DNA from: Paenibacillus glycanilyticus
GTDB taxonomy: Bacteria; Bacillota; Bacilli; Paenibacillales; Paenibacillaceae
Assembly (NCBI RefSeq): GCF_030161375.1
Contig: NZ_BSSQ01000003.1
Span: 1 to 64,000 of the forward strand
Reading direction: 5' to 3'
Length of the DNA: 64,000 nucleotides
The notes below the pieces were generated by a model. The model saw only the letters and a program-made list of their open reading frames with translations, was not told the origin of the DNA and did no database searches. Each line of letters starts with the position of its first letter. Positions within the stretch are counted from its first letter, which is position 1. The position numbers were made by a program, and so were the translations under genes. Below, one piece after another: positions 42,763 to 55,223 of this stretch.

Positions 42763-43548
42763 ATGCATGTAACGTCCGCGGTAGCCGGTTCCGTCGTTTA
42801 TCCGCCTGGCGGAAAGTTTGGTCCTCGCATTCAGATGGATTTACAGCTTGTGATGCTTTATACCGGTGAAATGACGGTGACGATCGACGGCCGTGAGCTT
42901 CATGCCGAGCCCGGCCATGTCGTGCTTCTGCTTCCCGGACATGAAGAGCAGTTTGTGTTCTCCAAAACCGAAGATACTTGGCATCGCTGGATTGCCGTCC
43001 ATGCGCCGGAACTTGATGACGAGACGCTGGAATCATTCCGCCGCCTGCCCGAATGTCTGCCGCTTACCGAAGATATGAACCGGCTGACGGATCTCCTTAT
43101 CGGCCTGCAGCGGAATGTATCCTCTTCCGATCCGGTCATGCTGCAGCTTGGACTTGCCGCTCTGCATCTGTATCCGGTAGAATCCAAGCGGACCCTTCAT
43201 CAAACGGAAAAACATCCGGCCATCTACGCCGCCATTTCCTGGATGCGGGAGCACTATGCGGAAGACGTCACATTGAAAGAGATTTCCGCTAGCGTAAACC
43301 TATCGCCGGAGCATCTGGTCCGTTTGTTCAAACAACACGAGCACATGACGCCATTTCAATATTTATGGAATTTGCGGATTAACAAAGCTGTTGAACTGCT
43401 CACCAACACAGGCTTAACGATTACGGAAGTCGCTTTGCTATGCGGATTCAAGACCTCTCACCATTTCGCGAGGCAACTCAAGCAAGCCACCGGCAGAACG
43501 GCTTCCGAAATTCGCCAATTATCATGGAGCGGTTTACGAAAAGCTTAA
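42763..43548 (+). CDS. AraC family transcriptional regulator
   Basis: 261 residues from the ATG at 42763 (MHVTSAVAGSVVYPPGG), six bases after AGAGGTG. The N-terminal cupin-like domain spans about 15-90 (LVMLYTGEMTVTIDGRELHAEPGHVVLLLPG); the two C-terminal HTHs are LKEISASVNLSPEHLVRLFKQHE and ITEVALLCGFKTSHHFARQLKQATG. It probably regulates the divergent dioxygenase gene. Its 3' end overlaps the 3' end of the convergent glycosyltransferase gene by 15 bp. Confidence 0.9.
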   Translation: MHVTSAVAGSVVYPPGGKFGPRIQMDLQLVMLYTGEMTVTIDGRELHAEPGHVVLLLPGHEEQFVFSKTEDTWHRWIAVHAPELDDETLESFRRLPECLPLTEDMNRLTDLLIGLQRNVSSSDPVMLQLGLAALHLYPVESKRTLHQTEKHPAIYAAISWMREHYAEDVTLKEISASVNLSPEHLVRLFKQHEHMTPFQYLWNLRINKAVELLTNTGLTITEVALLCGFKTSHHFARQLKQATGRTASEIRQLSWSGLRKA

Positions 43549-44646
43549 ATTCGAGGTTTGTTCCATTGTGGACTCCTGAACCAACAGTCCTTCCAAGTAC
43601 GACTTGTTATGGAGAACCGACGGATGATCCGGACGGTAAGCGCGGGCGATTTCGTTATGCTCATAAGCTTTCAGCCATTGGCCTAACTTGTCGTAACATA
43701 CGCAAAGCTGCAGGTGCGGCAGCCAGGTTGAACAGGAGGTATTTTGCATCGACCAGGCTTCCTCCTGCTTGGGAGCCCGCAAAGCGGCTTCGTACCAGTA
43801 AGCGGCAGTCTCGTAAGCACCGGACTGAAGCTTGTAATAGCCGATGCGGCAGCAATTATCCGCTCTCGGGCTGCCATATTGGAAGGAACGAAGAGCAGCC
43901 TCGAGCGCCAGCTCCTGATCGCCTAAAGCCGCATGGCAATCGGCCAGTTTGCCGCAAGCCGCAATATTATCCTCCACCCACCCTTTTTTGGAATGAAGGA
44001 ACCGGTTGTAATAAAGAACCGCCTTCTCAAATCGGCTGTGATCCCTGAGCTCGTTGGCAAAATAATAAAGATCTCTTGGACTTAACTCTTCCCCTTGCGC
44101 TAAGCGTTGTTCATAAATGCGTAAATTCCGCTCGCTGTCATGCCGCGTACTTGCATGGGTGACGGCGATGTCCGTTGCCAGCGCCACCCCGTATACCTCC
44201 AAGTATTCATGGACGGCGCCAATCCATTTGAACCCGCGTTCCCGCTTGACTAACCGGTTCCGGCGAAGCCTGTTCGTAACAACCCCGCTCTCATCCTTCG
44301 ACAAATGATAGAGCATCGACACCGTATCCACATCCGGTGACAGCGAGGCTTTCAGCTCGAGCAGCTTCACCTGATCCTCTTCCATAAAAATATCGTCCGC
44401 ATCCAGCCACAGTATGTAGTCGCAAGCCGCTTTGCCAAAGGCATAGTTACGCGCAGCGGCAAAGTCGTCAATCCATTCAAACTCGTATACTTGAGACGTA
44501 TAGGATAACGCGATCTCTTTAGTCCGGTCCGATGATCCTGTGTCTACAATAACGATCTCGTCCGCGATTCCATTCACCGAATCCAAGCAACGCGCCAAAA
44601 CATCCTCTTCATTCCTCACAATCAGACAAAGACTTATGCTGATCAT
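43534..44646 (-). CDS. Glycosyltransferase family 2 with TPR-like C-terminal region
   Basis: 370 residues from the ATG at 44646 (MISISLCLIVRNEEDVL); a GTG at 44658 overlaps the AAAGGGG ribosome site. The GT-A domain (1-about 190) has IVDTGSSDRTKEI, the DxD motif in YILWLDADDIF and the RNYAFGKA segment. Residues about 200-350 are tetratricopeptide-like helices (GKLADCHAALGDQELALEAALRSFQYGSP). Such proteins of Bacillales transfer sugars to cell or spore-surface glycoproteins. The gene is divergent from the large collagen-like gene, whose Thr-rich repeats are good glycosylation targets; this link is inferred. Confidence 0.9.
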   Translation of the reverse strand: MISISLCLIVRNEEDVLARCLDSVNGIADEIVIVDTGSSDRTKEIALSYTSQVYEFEWIDDFAAARNYAFGKAACDYILWLDADDIFMEEDQVKLLELKASLSPDVDTVSMLYHLSKDESGVVTNRLRRNRLVKRERGFKWIGAVHEYLEVYGVALATDIAVTHASTRHDSERNLRIYEQRLAQGEELSPRDLYYFANELRDHSRFEKAVLYYNRFLHSKKGWVEDNIAACGKLADCHAALGDQELALEAALRSFQYGSPRADNCCRIGYYKLQSGAYETAAYWYEAALRAPKQEEAWSMQNTSCSTWLPHLQLCVCYDKLGQWLKAYEHNEIARAYRPDHPSVLHNKSYLEGLLVQESTMEQTSNLSFS

Positions 44647-44745
44647 CGCGAGCAACACCCCTTTTATTCGATTTTTTCCGCGGTGTTATGACTGATCTCG
44701 ACGGACAAGCCTTCTTTTTCCTTTAGCCTTAAAGAATATTACTAA

Positions 44746-47409
<2,664 letters not shown>

Positions 47410-47426
47410 ACACAATCCGTACACAA

Positions 47427-47458
47427 AAAAGCACGGAGCCCCAATAGCTCCGTGCTTT
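47427..47458. terminator. Bidirectional terminator
   Basis: AAAGCACGGAGC-cccaata-GCTCCGTGCTTT, a perfect 12-bp stem between the convergent collagen-like and GH43 genes. Confidence 0.9.
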
Positions 47459-47466
47459 CTCTTATT

Positions 47467-48441
47467 CTAATTGTCATAAGGATCGATCGTTTGAATCGTA
47501 CCGTCCTCATTGTATTTAAGCTCGGTAAACTTCACGCTGCGCTTATGGTCCACGCCGCCGGACAGCGAGGCATCGTGATAGAACAAATACCACTTGTTCT
47601 GGAATTCAACGATGGAGTGATGCGTCGTCCAACCAATTACAGGCGTCAAGATTGTACCCTTGTATACAAAAGGTCCTTGCGGATTGTCGCCGATTGCATA
47701 CACGAGCTTATGGGTAGAACCGGTAGAATAAGACAAGTAATACTTGCCATTATATTTGTGCATCCACGGTCCTTCGAAATATCTGCGTTCCTCATCGCCC
47801 GCAAGCAGCGGATTTCCTTCCTCATCCACAATTGAAATCTCTACCGGATCGCTCTTGAACGTCAGCATATCTTCGGTAAGTTCAGCAACGAGTGGCCCAA
47901 GCGCCGGACCGTTAACGTCCGGATCGGCAGCGTCCGCTACAAATTCGCCGGTTGTCCATTTTTCCAATTGGCCGCCCCAAAGTCCGCCGAAATACATAAA
48001 CGCCCGATTGTCTTCATCCACCAGAACGGCTGGATCGATGCTGTAACTGCCAGGAATATAGTTTTCTTCTGCTTTGAATGGACCCGCAGGCGATGCGCTT
48101 GTTGCTACGCCAATACGGAAGATCCCATCTTTGTCTCTTGCAGGGAAATACAAGTAATACGTATTATTTTTGAATGCCGCATCCGGTGCCCACATTTGCT
48201 TGGACGCCCAAGGCACATCCTTCACGTGAAGGGCTTCGCCATGATCGATGCAAGGGGAGTTCGCATCCTCCATCGACAATATGTGATAGTCTTCCATTTG
48301 GTATTGATCGCCATTATCGTTAGTTGGACCGTCATGATCAAGATCATGAGAAGGATAAATATAAATTTTCCCTTCAAAAACATGCGCAGAAGGATCTGCT
48401 GTAAAAATATGCGAGACGATTGGTTCATTAGGTTTGGACAT
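47467..48441 (-). CDS. Glycoside hydrolase family 43 protein
   Basis: 324 residues from the ATG at 48441 (MSKPNEPIVSHIFTADPSAHVFEGKIY); the ATG at 48447 is only 2 bp from AAAGGAG. The five-bladed propeller signatures are visible: the base Asp16 in TADPSAHVF, the pKa-modulating Asp in YSIDPAVLVDED, and the acid Glu in RRYFEGPWMHKYNGKYYLSYS. No signal peptide, so cytoplasmic. GH43 members are beta-xylosidases, arabinofuranosidases or arabinanases; the exact specificity is uncertain. It is a single gene, about 16 kb from the GH31 gene. Confidence 0.92.
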   Translation of the reverse strand: MSKPNEPIVSHIFTADPSAHVFEGKIYIYPSHDLDHDGPTNDNGDQYQMEDYHILSMEDANSPCIDHGEALHVKDVPWASKQMWAPDAAFKNNTYYLYFPARDKDGIFRIGVATSASPAGPFKAEENYIPGSYSIDPAVLVDEDNRAFMYFGGLWGGQLEKWTTGEFVADAADPDVNGPALGPLVAELTEDMLTFKSDPVEISIVDEEGNPLLAGDEERRYFEGPWMHKYNGKYYLSYSTGSTHKLVYAIGDNPQGPFVYKGTILTPVIGWTTHHSIVEFQNKWYLFYHDASLSGGVDHKRSVKFTELKYNEDGTIQTIDPYDN

Positions 48442-48599
48442 GATCATATCTCCTTTTGGCGCATTACTGGTACGATTCTATTACACCTTTTCCATTCTAA
48501 TCTGAAATTCATGGCGATAAACTAAATAAATTAAAGGTTTTTGCATGTAAAATTAAGATTTTCGCAAAAAATAAACGTTTTTCACCTATTCCAACTTGT

Positions 48600-49511
48600 T
48601 TATGGCTGAATGATTATTCGTCCCCTGCCATGTCCGGTTTCCGATTGGCTATGGGCCTGCTGCGCCTTATCAAGCGGGTAAACAGCCTGAATCTGCGTCC
48701 GAACAATTCCGCGATCCATAAGCTCCGCAATGTCGAATAAATCTTGTCTTTCGGCAAGAGCCGAACGTATAACGCGCACGCCTTCCTGCTCTCCGCGCTC
48801 AATCGGAGGTTGTCCCGTTATGGTAAGAAGAGTCCCGCCTTTCCTGACCAGTTGCCAAGATCGCTCAAGCGTTCCCCCTCCAACCGTATCGAGCACAAAA
48901 TCCATTTGGCCTTCCAGTCCCGCTTCAAACGGCGAAGACGTATAATCGATAACGGTATCTACGCCTAGGGAACGGATGAAAGCCACATTCTCTGGGCCTG
49001 CCGTTGCGACCACATTAGCCCCTTTCCATTTGGCGAACTGGACGGCAAACAATCCGACGCCTCCTGCCGCGCCGTGAATAAATACCCGGTCCCCGGCTTT
49101 GACATCCGCATTGTTCAACGCACACCAAGCCGTCGTTGCCCCGCCGGATATCGTGGCCGCTTCTTCAAATCTGATGGAAGAAGGTTTAGGCGCAACGGAA
49201 TCCGCGGGTGCCGTTGTATATTCGGCATACGTCCCATTTGTGCTTCTTCCAAATACCTCCTGTCCTACAAAAAGTTCCGTCACATCCGGCCCAACCTCTT
49301 CAATAACGCCGGCAAACGCCGTACCCGGAATAACCGGGAACTGCATTGGCATCTTGAACAAGCCTTTGCGGATCTTCCAATCTACCGGCAAGACACCAGC
49401 AGCTTTGACGCGAATAAGAACTTCCCCTGTTTGCGGAATTGGTCTTGCTATATGCTCGAGCTGAAGAACTTCTGGTCCTCCATACCGATGATAACGAATG
49501 GCTTGCATCAT
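48600..49511 (-). CDS. NADP-dependent zinc-free alcohol dehydrogenase / quinone oxidoreductase
   Basis: 303 residues of the medium-chain dehydrogenase fold (MMQAIRYHRYGGPEVLQLEHIARP). The GroES-like domain covers about 1-115; the NADPH fold has the AAGGVGLFAVQFAKWKGANVVAT motif. Structural and catalytic zinc ligands are missing, which places it with quinone oxidoreductases (QOR, QorB-like). It is divergent from a MarR gene with a palindrome in between, a typical arrangement for quinone or electrophile detoxification. Confidence 0.9.
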   Translation of the reverse strand: MMQAIRYHRYGGPEVLQLEHIARPIPQTGEVLIRVKAAGVLPVDWKIRKGLFKMPMQFPVIPGTAFAGVIEEVGPDVTELFVGQEVFGRSTNGTYAEYTTAPADSVAPKPSSIRFEEAATISGGATTAWCALNNADVKAGDRVFIHGAAGGVGLFAVQFAKWKGANVVATAGPENVAFIRSLGVDTVIDYTSSPFEAGLEGQMDFVLDTVGGGTLERSWQLVRKGGTLLTITGQPPIERGEQEGVRVIRSALAERQDLFDIAELMDRGIVRTQIQAVYPLDKAQQAHSQSETGHGRGRIIIQP

Positions 49512-49582
49512 GGAAACGATCTCCCCTTCTTGGAATATAGAATGATTTCATGTAAAATCTAAAATACAGATTGAACACATAT

Positions 49583-49594
49583 TGAGTATACTCA
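49583..49594. promoter_or_regulatory. Putative MarR operator in divergent promoter
   Basis: TGAGTATACTCA is a perfect 12-bp palindrome, flanked by att on the left and ctaa on the right. It lies between the oxidoreductase (-) and MarR (+) genes and contains the GTATAC core seen in quinone-sensing MarR/DUF24 operators. Confidence 0.6.
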
Positions 49595-49648
49595 CTAAAT
49601 TAAATAATGCGATTACGGGCAATAAAAGTCAAGGAGGATTTAAGCATA

Positions 49649-50098
49649 ATGGCTGTATCCGAAACGTTCGATACGATCCCAACGGCTGGTCATGTTCTGG
49701 AACATTTGCTCCGGACGACCCATCAGCTTCATCTTCAATTTGAATCCCAATTATCCGCTCTCGAAGTACCGGATTATTTGTCTGGCCCAAGACTTAGGTT
49801 CCTGATCTCCGTTCAGGAAGCCGGACAAATCAAAATGAGCGACATTGCCGCAAAACTTGGCATTAAGCCGCGGACCGTTACTCAATTCGTGGATGCGCTT
49901 GAGCAAGCAAAGCTCATTGTGCGCACGCCGGACCCGGATGACCGCAGAGCTACGTTCATCCGACTGTCGGAGACCGCTCCTCCGCTTATCGAGCATGCCC
50001 GGCATGCCATGAGCGAGTCGGCGGATAAGGCGCTCTCCGCCTTATCGCCCGAAGATCGCGGCCAGCTGCTCCGTTTATTGCATCAATTAAGCCAATAA
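49649..50098 (+). CDS. MarR family transcriptional regulator
   Basis: 149 residues from the ATG at 49649 (MAVSETFDTIPTAGHVLEHLL), which follows AAGGAGG; the ATG at 49607 lies upstream of that site. The winged HTH is IKMSDIAAKLGIKPRTVTQFVDALEQAKLI with the wing TPDPDDRRATFIRL. No cysteine is present, so it does not sense by thiol oxidation; a ligand is expected. It is the likely repressor of itself and the divergent oxidoreductase. The SNF2 gene starts 20 bp after its stop. Confidence 0.9.
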   Translation: MAVSETFDTIPTAGHVLEHLLRTTHQLHLQFESQLSALEVPDYLSGPRLRFLISVQEAGQIKMSDIAAKLGIKPRTVTQFVDALEQAKLIVRTPDPDDRRATFIRLSETAPPLIEHARHAMSESADKALSALSPEDRGQLLRLLHQLSQ

Positions 50099-50118
50099 CC
50101 CGGAAAGGATTCCAGCCT

Positions 50119-53100
50119 ATGAGCTTTCAATATACCGATGACGATGTCCGGGTGTTATGCGGCAGATTTGCTTTTGAAGAAGGCGAATCAATCTGGCAGG
50201 CAGGCGGGGTAACGATTGTTCAGTACGACCCGGATAAGCCTTTCTGCGAAGCAAACGTCCGGACGAACCGCGACTTTATCGTGTCGGCCTCTCTATTCCG
50301 GGGCGATATCGTAGCTACCTGCACATGCCCGGATTTTGATCCTGAGGATAAATATTGCGAACATGTCGCCGCGATGCTTCTGCATCTGTTAGAACAACCC
50401 GAACCGCCCGAAGAGGCGCTTAATCTAGCCCGTATTTCCGCAAGCGACCAGCTGTTATCGTCGAGCATTCTCGACTTGTTCAGCGTTCAGGGCCGCGAGC
50501 AGCCGCTCCATCTAGGCAGTACGCGATATGTCAGAGATACCCGCACGCCCGTTGACGTTCAATTCACCTGCGTCATCTATTCAAGCGGCTACCGGGATTA
50601 CCGGATTGGAATTGAGCTGAGGGTAGGTCTTGGCAGACTATATGCGGTACCGGATATCCGCGCTTTTATCGAAGGCGTAGTATTAAACGTGACCCGGACT
50701 TTTTCCAAAAACTTCACCTTCCATCCTGCCGAACACCGGTTCAAGACCGAAGATTATGCCTTGCTCGGCGAACTTGTCCGAATCAGCAGGAACGAAACGT
50801 TGTACCAAGAAGCCGCGCAAGCGGCGAACGGGCGGGCACGCAGCAAGACGAACAACCGGATGATTATGATTCCGCCTGCCGACTGGCCGAAGGTGCTGCC
50901 GCTTCTTGCCGCTTGCCCTTCCGTACTGATTGATCAGGATGGCACCGTAACCGCCGGTCTGCAAATAAGCGAAGTTATCGCTCCCGTCCGGTTCGAATTC
51001 GGCGAGCATGACGGGCAAGGTTTTCAGCTGGACGTGGAAGGATTGGATAAAATCACCGTTTTGTCCGCTTACAATCTGGTGCTGAGCGAAGGCTGCATCG
51101 TACCGCTACCGGAAGCGTCGTGCAAACGGCTTGCCGATCTGAAAAACATGCTGGATGCCTCGCGCAGACAACATGTCGTGATCGCAGAGGAGCACATTGA
51201 ACCGTTTATGGACAAGGTTGTTCCCGAGCTTATGAAGCTTGGACAAGTAAAAGTTACGAGAAGCGTCTCCGAAAAAATCGTGCAAACCCCGCTTGCCGCA
51301 AGGCTTTATCTCGACCGGGTCAGGGACAAGCTGCTTGCCGAGCTAGAGTTCCAATATGGCGATATCCGCATAAACCCGCTTGCGGCTAATCACGATTACA
51401 AGAACACCGACCGCATTCTGCTGCGGGATGGCACGCGGGAGAACCAGATTCTCGATATTATGGAGCAAAGCGGTTTTGTAACCACGGAGCTTGGCTACTA
51501 TATGCAAGATGAAGACAGCGAATATGAGTTTTTGCGGCATACGGTTCCAAAGCTTGAACAGCTGCTGCACGTCCATGCGACGTCGGCCGTCAAGCTGCGG
51601 ATAGCGATCCCTAGCACCCCGCCGATCCTGAAGGTGGAAGTTGATGAGCGGACCGATTGGCTCGAGTTTAAATTCGAATTGACCGGCATTTCGGATAATG
51701 AAATTCGCAGCGTCTTGCGCGCAATTGTGGAGAAACGGCGATTTTACCGCCTGCAAAGCGGTGCGCTGCTGCCGCTGGAAGGCAAAGAATATGAAGCTAT
51801 TACAAGAATGATTAACGAAACGGGCTTTCTGCGAACGGATTTGAATCAGCCGGCCTTCCGAATTCCGCTCGCGCGGGGACTTCATCTTGCCGATTACGAG
51901 AATGATGGAAGAACCATTCAGCTCGGCAAATCCTTGCGCAAGCTGCTCGCCCATATTCGCAACCCGGACCATCTGGAATTTGAAGTGCCGGCAAGTCTTC
52001 AATCCGTGTTGAGAGATTATCAGAAATACGGCTTCCAATGGATGAAGACGCTCGCCCATTACCGGTTCGGAGGCATTCTAGCCGACGATATGGGACTTGG
52101 CAAAACGATTCAAAGCATCGCTTTCCTCCTGTCCGTTCTGCCTGAGATCAGACAGCTGAAGCAACCGGCCATCATCGTTGCGCCCGCTTCTCTTATGTAT
52201 AACTGGCTAAGCGAGCTGAAACGGTTCGCGCCGGAGATTGAGGTTATCGTCGCCGACGGTTCAAGGCCGGAAAGAGCGGCTAAGCTGCGGGCTTTGACAG
52301 GCGTTGATGTTATCGTTACATCCTACCCGCTTCTGCGCCGGGATATCGACCTCTATGTCCATCATTACTACCATACCGTCATATTGGATGAAGCGCAGGC
52401 ATTCAAAAATCATACGACGCAAACGGCTCAAGCCGTTAAAGCGCTGCAGGCCAAACACCGATTCGGCTTAACCGGCACCCCTCTGGAAAATAGGGTCGAG
52501 GAATTGTGGTCGATCTTTGGCGCGATATTCCCGGAGCTGTTCCCTGCACGCCATGTCTTCTCCGATATGCCAAGAGAAGATATCGCGCGCCGCGCGCGTC
52601 CGTTCCTGCTTAGACGTCTGAAGACCGATGTCTTAAAGGAGCTGCCGGAAAAAATCGAGTCCATGCAAGCAACAAGCTTGCTCCCGGAGCAGAAGAAACT
52701 TTACGTCTCGTATCTGGCGAAGCTTCGTACGGAAACCGTCAAACATCTGGATAACGACCGAAGCTTCCATCAGAACCGGATCAAAATATTGGCCGGACTC
52801 ACCCGCTTGCGCCAAATCTGCTGCCATCCGGCTCTATTCATAACCGATTACGAAGGCAGCTCCGCCAAGTTCGAGCAGCTGTTCGAGATTATCGAGGAAT
52901 GCCGAAGTACCGGCAAACGAATGCTGATCTTCTCCCAATTCACCGAAATGCTGGGTCTTATCAGCAAGGAGCTAGTCCGGCAAGGCGTGTCCTACTTCTA
53001 TCTAGACGGCAGCACGAAAGCCGCAGAACGGGTTGAGCTGTGCAACCGGTTTAACGACGGCGAGAAGGATATATTCCTCGCTTCGCTGAAAGCCGGCGGT

Positions 53101-53394
53101 ACGGGACTTAACTTGACCGGAGCCGACACCGTCGTCTTGTACGACTTGTGGTGGAACCCGGCTGTCGAGCAGCAAGCTGCCGACCGGGCGCACCGGATCG
53201 GACAGACCAAGGTTGTTCAAGTTATCCGGTTAGCCGCCCACGGAACGATAGAAGACAAAATGTACACCTTGCAGCAGCGCAAAAAAAATATGATCGACGA
53301 TATCATCCGGCCCGGCGAAGAGCAGCTATCCTCGCTGACCGAAGCGGATATCCGCGAGATTCTGGCGATTGGCGCAAACGAACAGGATTTATAA
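50119..53394 (+). CDS. SWIM zinc-finger SNF2-family DEAD-box helicase
   Basis: 1091 residues, cytoplasmic. An N-terminal SWIM zinc finger (about 70-90: ATCTCPDFDPEDKYCEHVAAMLL) is followed by a long mixed region, an SNF2_N ATPase with Walker A in ILADDMGLGKTIQS (about 653-666) and the motif II DEAQ, and a helicase C domain ending LNLTGADTVVLYDLWWNPAVEQQAADRAHRIGQTK. SNF2 proteins move along or remodel DNA-protein complexes; bacterial SWIM-SNF2 forms are poorly understood. The gene lies 20 bp after a MarR gene and ahead of a strong terminator, so it may share that promoter. Confidence 0.93.
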   Translation: MSFQYTDDDVRVLCGRFAFEEGESIWQAGGVTIVQYDPDKPFCEANVRTNRDFIVSASLFRGDIVATCTCPDFDPEDKYCEHVAAMLLHLLEQPEPPEEALNLARISASDQLLSSSILDLFSVQGREQPLHLGSTRYVRDTRTPVDVQFTCVIYSSGYRDYRIGIELRVGLGRLYAVPDIRAFIEGVVLNVTRTFSKNFTFHPAEHRFKTEDYALLGELVRISRNETLYQEAAQAANGRARSKTNNRMIMIPPADWPKVLPLLAACPSVLIDQDGTVTAGLQISEVIAPVRFEFGEHDGQGFQLDVEGLDKITVLSAYNLVLSEGCIVPLPEASCKRLADLKNMLDASRRQHVVIAEEHIEPFMDKVVPELMKLGQVKVTRSVSEKIVQTPLAARLYLDRVRDKLLAELEFQYGDIRINPLAANHDYKNTDRILLRDGTRENQILDIMEQSGFVTTELGYYMQDEDSEYEFLRHTVPKLEQLLHVHATSAVKLRIAIPSTPPILKVEVDERTDWLEFKFELTGISDNEIRSVLRAIVEKRRFYRLQSGALLPLEGKEYEAITRMINETGFLRTDLNQPAFRIPLARGLHLADYENDGRTIQLGKSLRKLLAHIRNPDHLEFEVPASLQSVLRDYQKYGFQWMKTLAHYRFGGILADDMGLGKTIQSIAFLLSVLPEIRQLKQPAIIVAPASLMYNWLSELKRFAPEIEVIVADGSRPERAAKLRALTGVDVIVTSYPLLRRDIDLYVHHYYHTVILDEAQAFKNHTTQTAQAVKALQAKHRFGLTGTPLENRVEELWSIFGAIFPELFPARHVFSDMPREDIARRARPFLLRRLKTDVLKELPEKIESMQATSLLPEQKKLYVSYLAKLRTETVKHLDNDRSFHQNRIKILAGLTRLRQICCHPALFITDYEGSSAKFEQLFEIIEECRSTGKRMLIFSQFTEMLGLISKELVRQGVSYFYLDGSTKAAERVELCNRFNDGEKDIFLASLKAGGTGLNLTGADTVVLYDLWWNPAVEQQAADRAHRIGQTKVVQVIRLAAHGTIEDKMYTLQQRKKNMIDDIIRPGEEQLSSLTEADIREILAIGANEQDL

Positions 53395-53400
53395 GGAAAA

Positions 53401-53438
53401 CAGCTGCACGGGTATTTTCCCGTGCAGCTGCTTTTTTT
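53401..53438. terminator. Terminator after the SNF2 gene
   Basis: CAGCTGCACGGG-tatttt-CCCGTGCAGCTG, a perfect 12-bp stem followed by an eight-T run on the plus strand. Confidence 0.92.
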
Positions 53439-53517
53439 GAATAAACGGTGAACATCGCTCCTCCTACCGCTTCAGGAGACATGATGAGAATTTCCTTTGC
53501 GTAAGTTAGAAGGTCAG

Positions 53518-54255
53518 TTATAAAGTCAGGATATCTTTGGTCTGAAGAATAGCAAGATTAATTTGGTCCTTGGCGGCATTATAAAGCCGCTCCACAATAT
53601 CAGGCGTTTCGCGATAAATCGGAGGATGATGAATCGCCCGGAAATGAATCGGCACAAGCGTATTTGCCTGCAGCACGACTGCTGCCGCTACCGCTTGTTC
53701 CGGCGTCAAGGTAATCGGCTGCCCGCTTGGAATCATCCCCGGAAACTGTACAACGGCGCCATTTACGGGCAAGCAAGCGGCATCAAACGGACCATAGGTT
53801 TTGCTCAGCTTCCACCAGAAACCATGCCATAACGTGTCGCCGCAATGTATAACCTTTTTCCCTTCCCCTGCCACAATCCAAGATACTTGAGGGTCGCCAA
53901 ATCCGTCCACGGAATAGCCTGCCGTCACCTGGAGCTCTCCTACTTCAATTTGTTGTCCCAAGCTTACTCCATGTACGTTTCTTAGCGGAGTATCGGTCAT
54001 GTGCTTCAAGGAATCTTGCGGAACGTATACCGGCACAGACGCGCCATAATATTCGGCAATCGCTTTTGGATCGTAATGATCCTCGTGATGATGCGTTATA
54101 AAGACAGCTTCAACCTGACCAAATTCATTAAGCGGAACCAACTCTTCATGGGAGGAACCAAACTTCGCAGGAAAATGATACATCGGGTCGATGGCAATGG
54201 ATGTCTCTCCACTTTGCAAGCGCACACCTGCCCATGGCAGCTTTTGTAGGAGCAT
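53518..54255 (-). CDS. MBL fold metallo-hydrolase
   Basis: 245 residues taking the ATG at 54255 (MLLQKLPWAGVRLQSGETS), after AAAGGATGATG; the frame is open to 54333. The metal motif is FITHHHEDHYDPK (HxHxDH); further ligands are in VIHCGDTLWHGF and PIHFRAIHHPPIY. It belongs to the broad L-ascorbate-lactonase/UlaG-like or RomA-like group of the fold; the substrate is unknown. It is divergent from the alpha/beta-hydrolase gene. Confidence 0.88.
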   Translation of the reverse strand: MLLQKLPWAGVRLQSGETSIAIDPMYHFPAKFGSSHEELVPLNEFGQVEAVFITHHHEDHYDPKAIAEYYGASVPVYVPQDSLKHMTDTPLRNVHGVSLGQQIEVGELQVTAGYSVDGFGDPQVSWIVAGEGKKVIHCGDTLWHGFWWKLSKTYGPFDAACLPVNGAVVQFPGMIPSGQPITLTPEQAVAAAVVLQANTLVPIHFRAIHHPPIYRETPDIVERLYNAAKDQINLAILQTKDILTL

Positions 54256-54356
54256 GATCGCATCATCCTTTATTTTTAATGGGTACCCGGAGGTTCCGCC
54301 AATATCATAATCGGATCTGGATTTTATTGTCAATTGTATCCAAGGGGGAATATTGT

Positions 54357-55178
54357 ATGATGCCGTTGGAACAAAAGTCTGTCACGCTTGGCGAGAATGC
54401 ATTTCCTTACTACATTCAGTGCAACGCGGACAAAGAAACCATTGTGTTATTGCATGCTGCGTTTGCGGATTACACCCTGTTCGAAGAGCAGATCGCATAT
54501 TTGCAAGATCAATATCAGCTGGTTGTGCTGAATTTGCCTGGACATGGCCTGCAGGCAACAGCAACAACAGCAGCGAGAACCAAATTTACGATAAAAGACA
54601 TGCCGGACATCATCAGTGGAATTCTAGCTGATAACCACATAGAGTCCTGCCATCTCCTCGGCGTTTCTCTCGGCTCGCTTGTGGCGCAAGCTTTTGCGGA
54701 CCGTTATCCTCAGCAGGTGCAATCAGTCATTATCGTTGGCGGCTATTCCATCCATAAAGCCAACAAACGGATTCGCAAGGAACAGCTCATGGAAGGATTG
54801 AAATGGCTAGGGTACATCCTGTTCTCAATGACCAGATTCAAACAATATGTACTGAAAGCATCCTGCTATACGGAGGAGGGGCGCCGCTTATTTGATCAAG
54901 GAATACGGCATTTCCGCCGGCAATCCTTTCAAGCCATGAGCGGCATGGGCTCCTTCTTCACCGATCGGTGGAAACCGATGCCTTACCCCATGCTTCTCCT
55001 AGTTGGCGAACATGACCGTGATCTTATTCACGAAGCCGCGAATCTGCTGCATCAGCTGGAGCCGCGTTCGCGGCTTGTCGTTCTACCCGGAGCCGGCCAT
55101 TGCGCCAATGCGGATAGGCCGGAAGCGTTTAACCAAGTTGTTGGCGATTACTTGTCGGCGCTATTTGCAAGACAATAA
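54357..55178 (+). CDS. Alpha/beta hydrolase
   Basis: 273 residues from the ATG at 54357, eight bases after AAGGGGGA; ATG 54360 is equally possible. Oxyanion region VLLHAAFADYTLFEEQ, nucleophile elbow GVSLG (in CHLLGVSLGSLVAQAFA), acid in LLVGEHDRD and His in LPGAGHCANADRPEAF: the triad is complete, unlike the relative at 33629-34525. Probably an esterase or lactonase of unknown substrate. The GntR gene starts 46 bp downstream on the same strand. Confidence 0.9.
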   Translation: MMPLEQKSVTLGENAFPYYIQCNADKETIVLLHAAFADYTLFEEQIAYLQDQYQLVVLNLPGHGLQATATTAARTKFTIKDMPDIISGILADNHIESCHLLGVSLGSLVAQAFADRYPQQVQSVIIVGGYSIHKANKRIRKEQLMEGLKWLGYILFSMTRFKQYVLKASCYTEEGRRLFDQGIRHFRRQSFQAMSGMGSFFTDRWKPMPYPMLLLVGEHDRDLIHEAANLLHQLEPRSRLVVLPGAGHCANADRPEAFNQVVGDYLSALFARQ

Positions 55179-55223
55179 GGTTTTGATACTATTAAGCTAA
55201 AAACTGATAAAGGATAATCTCAA

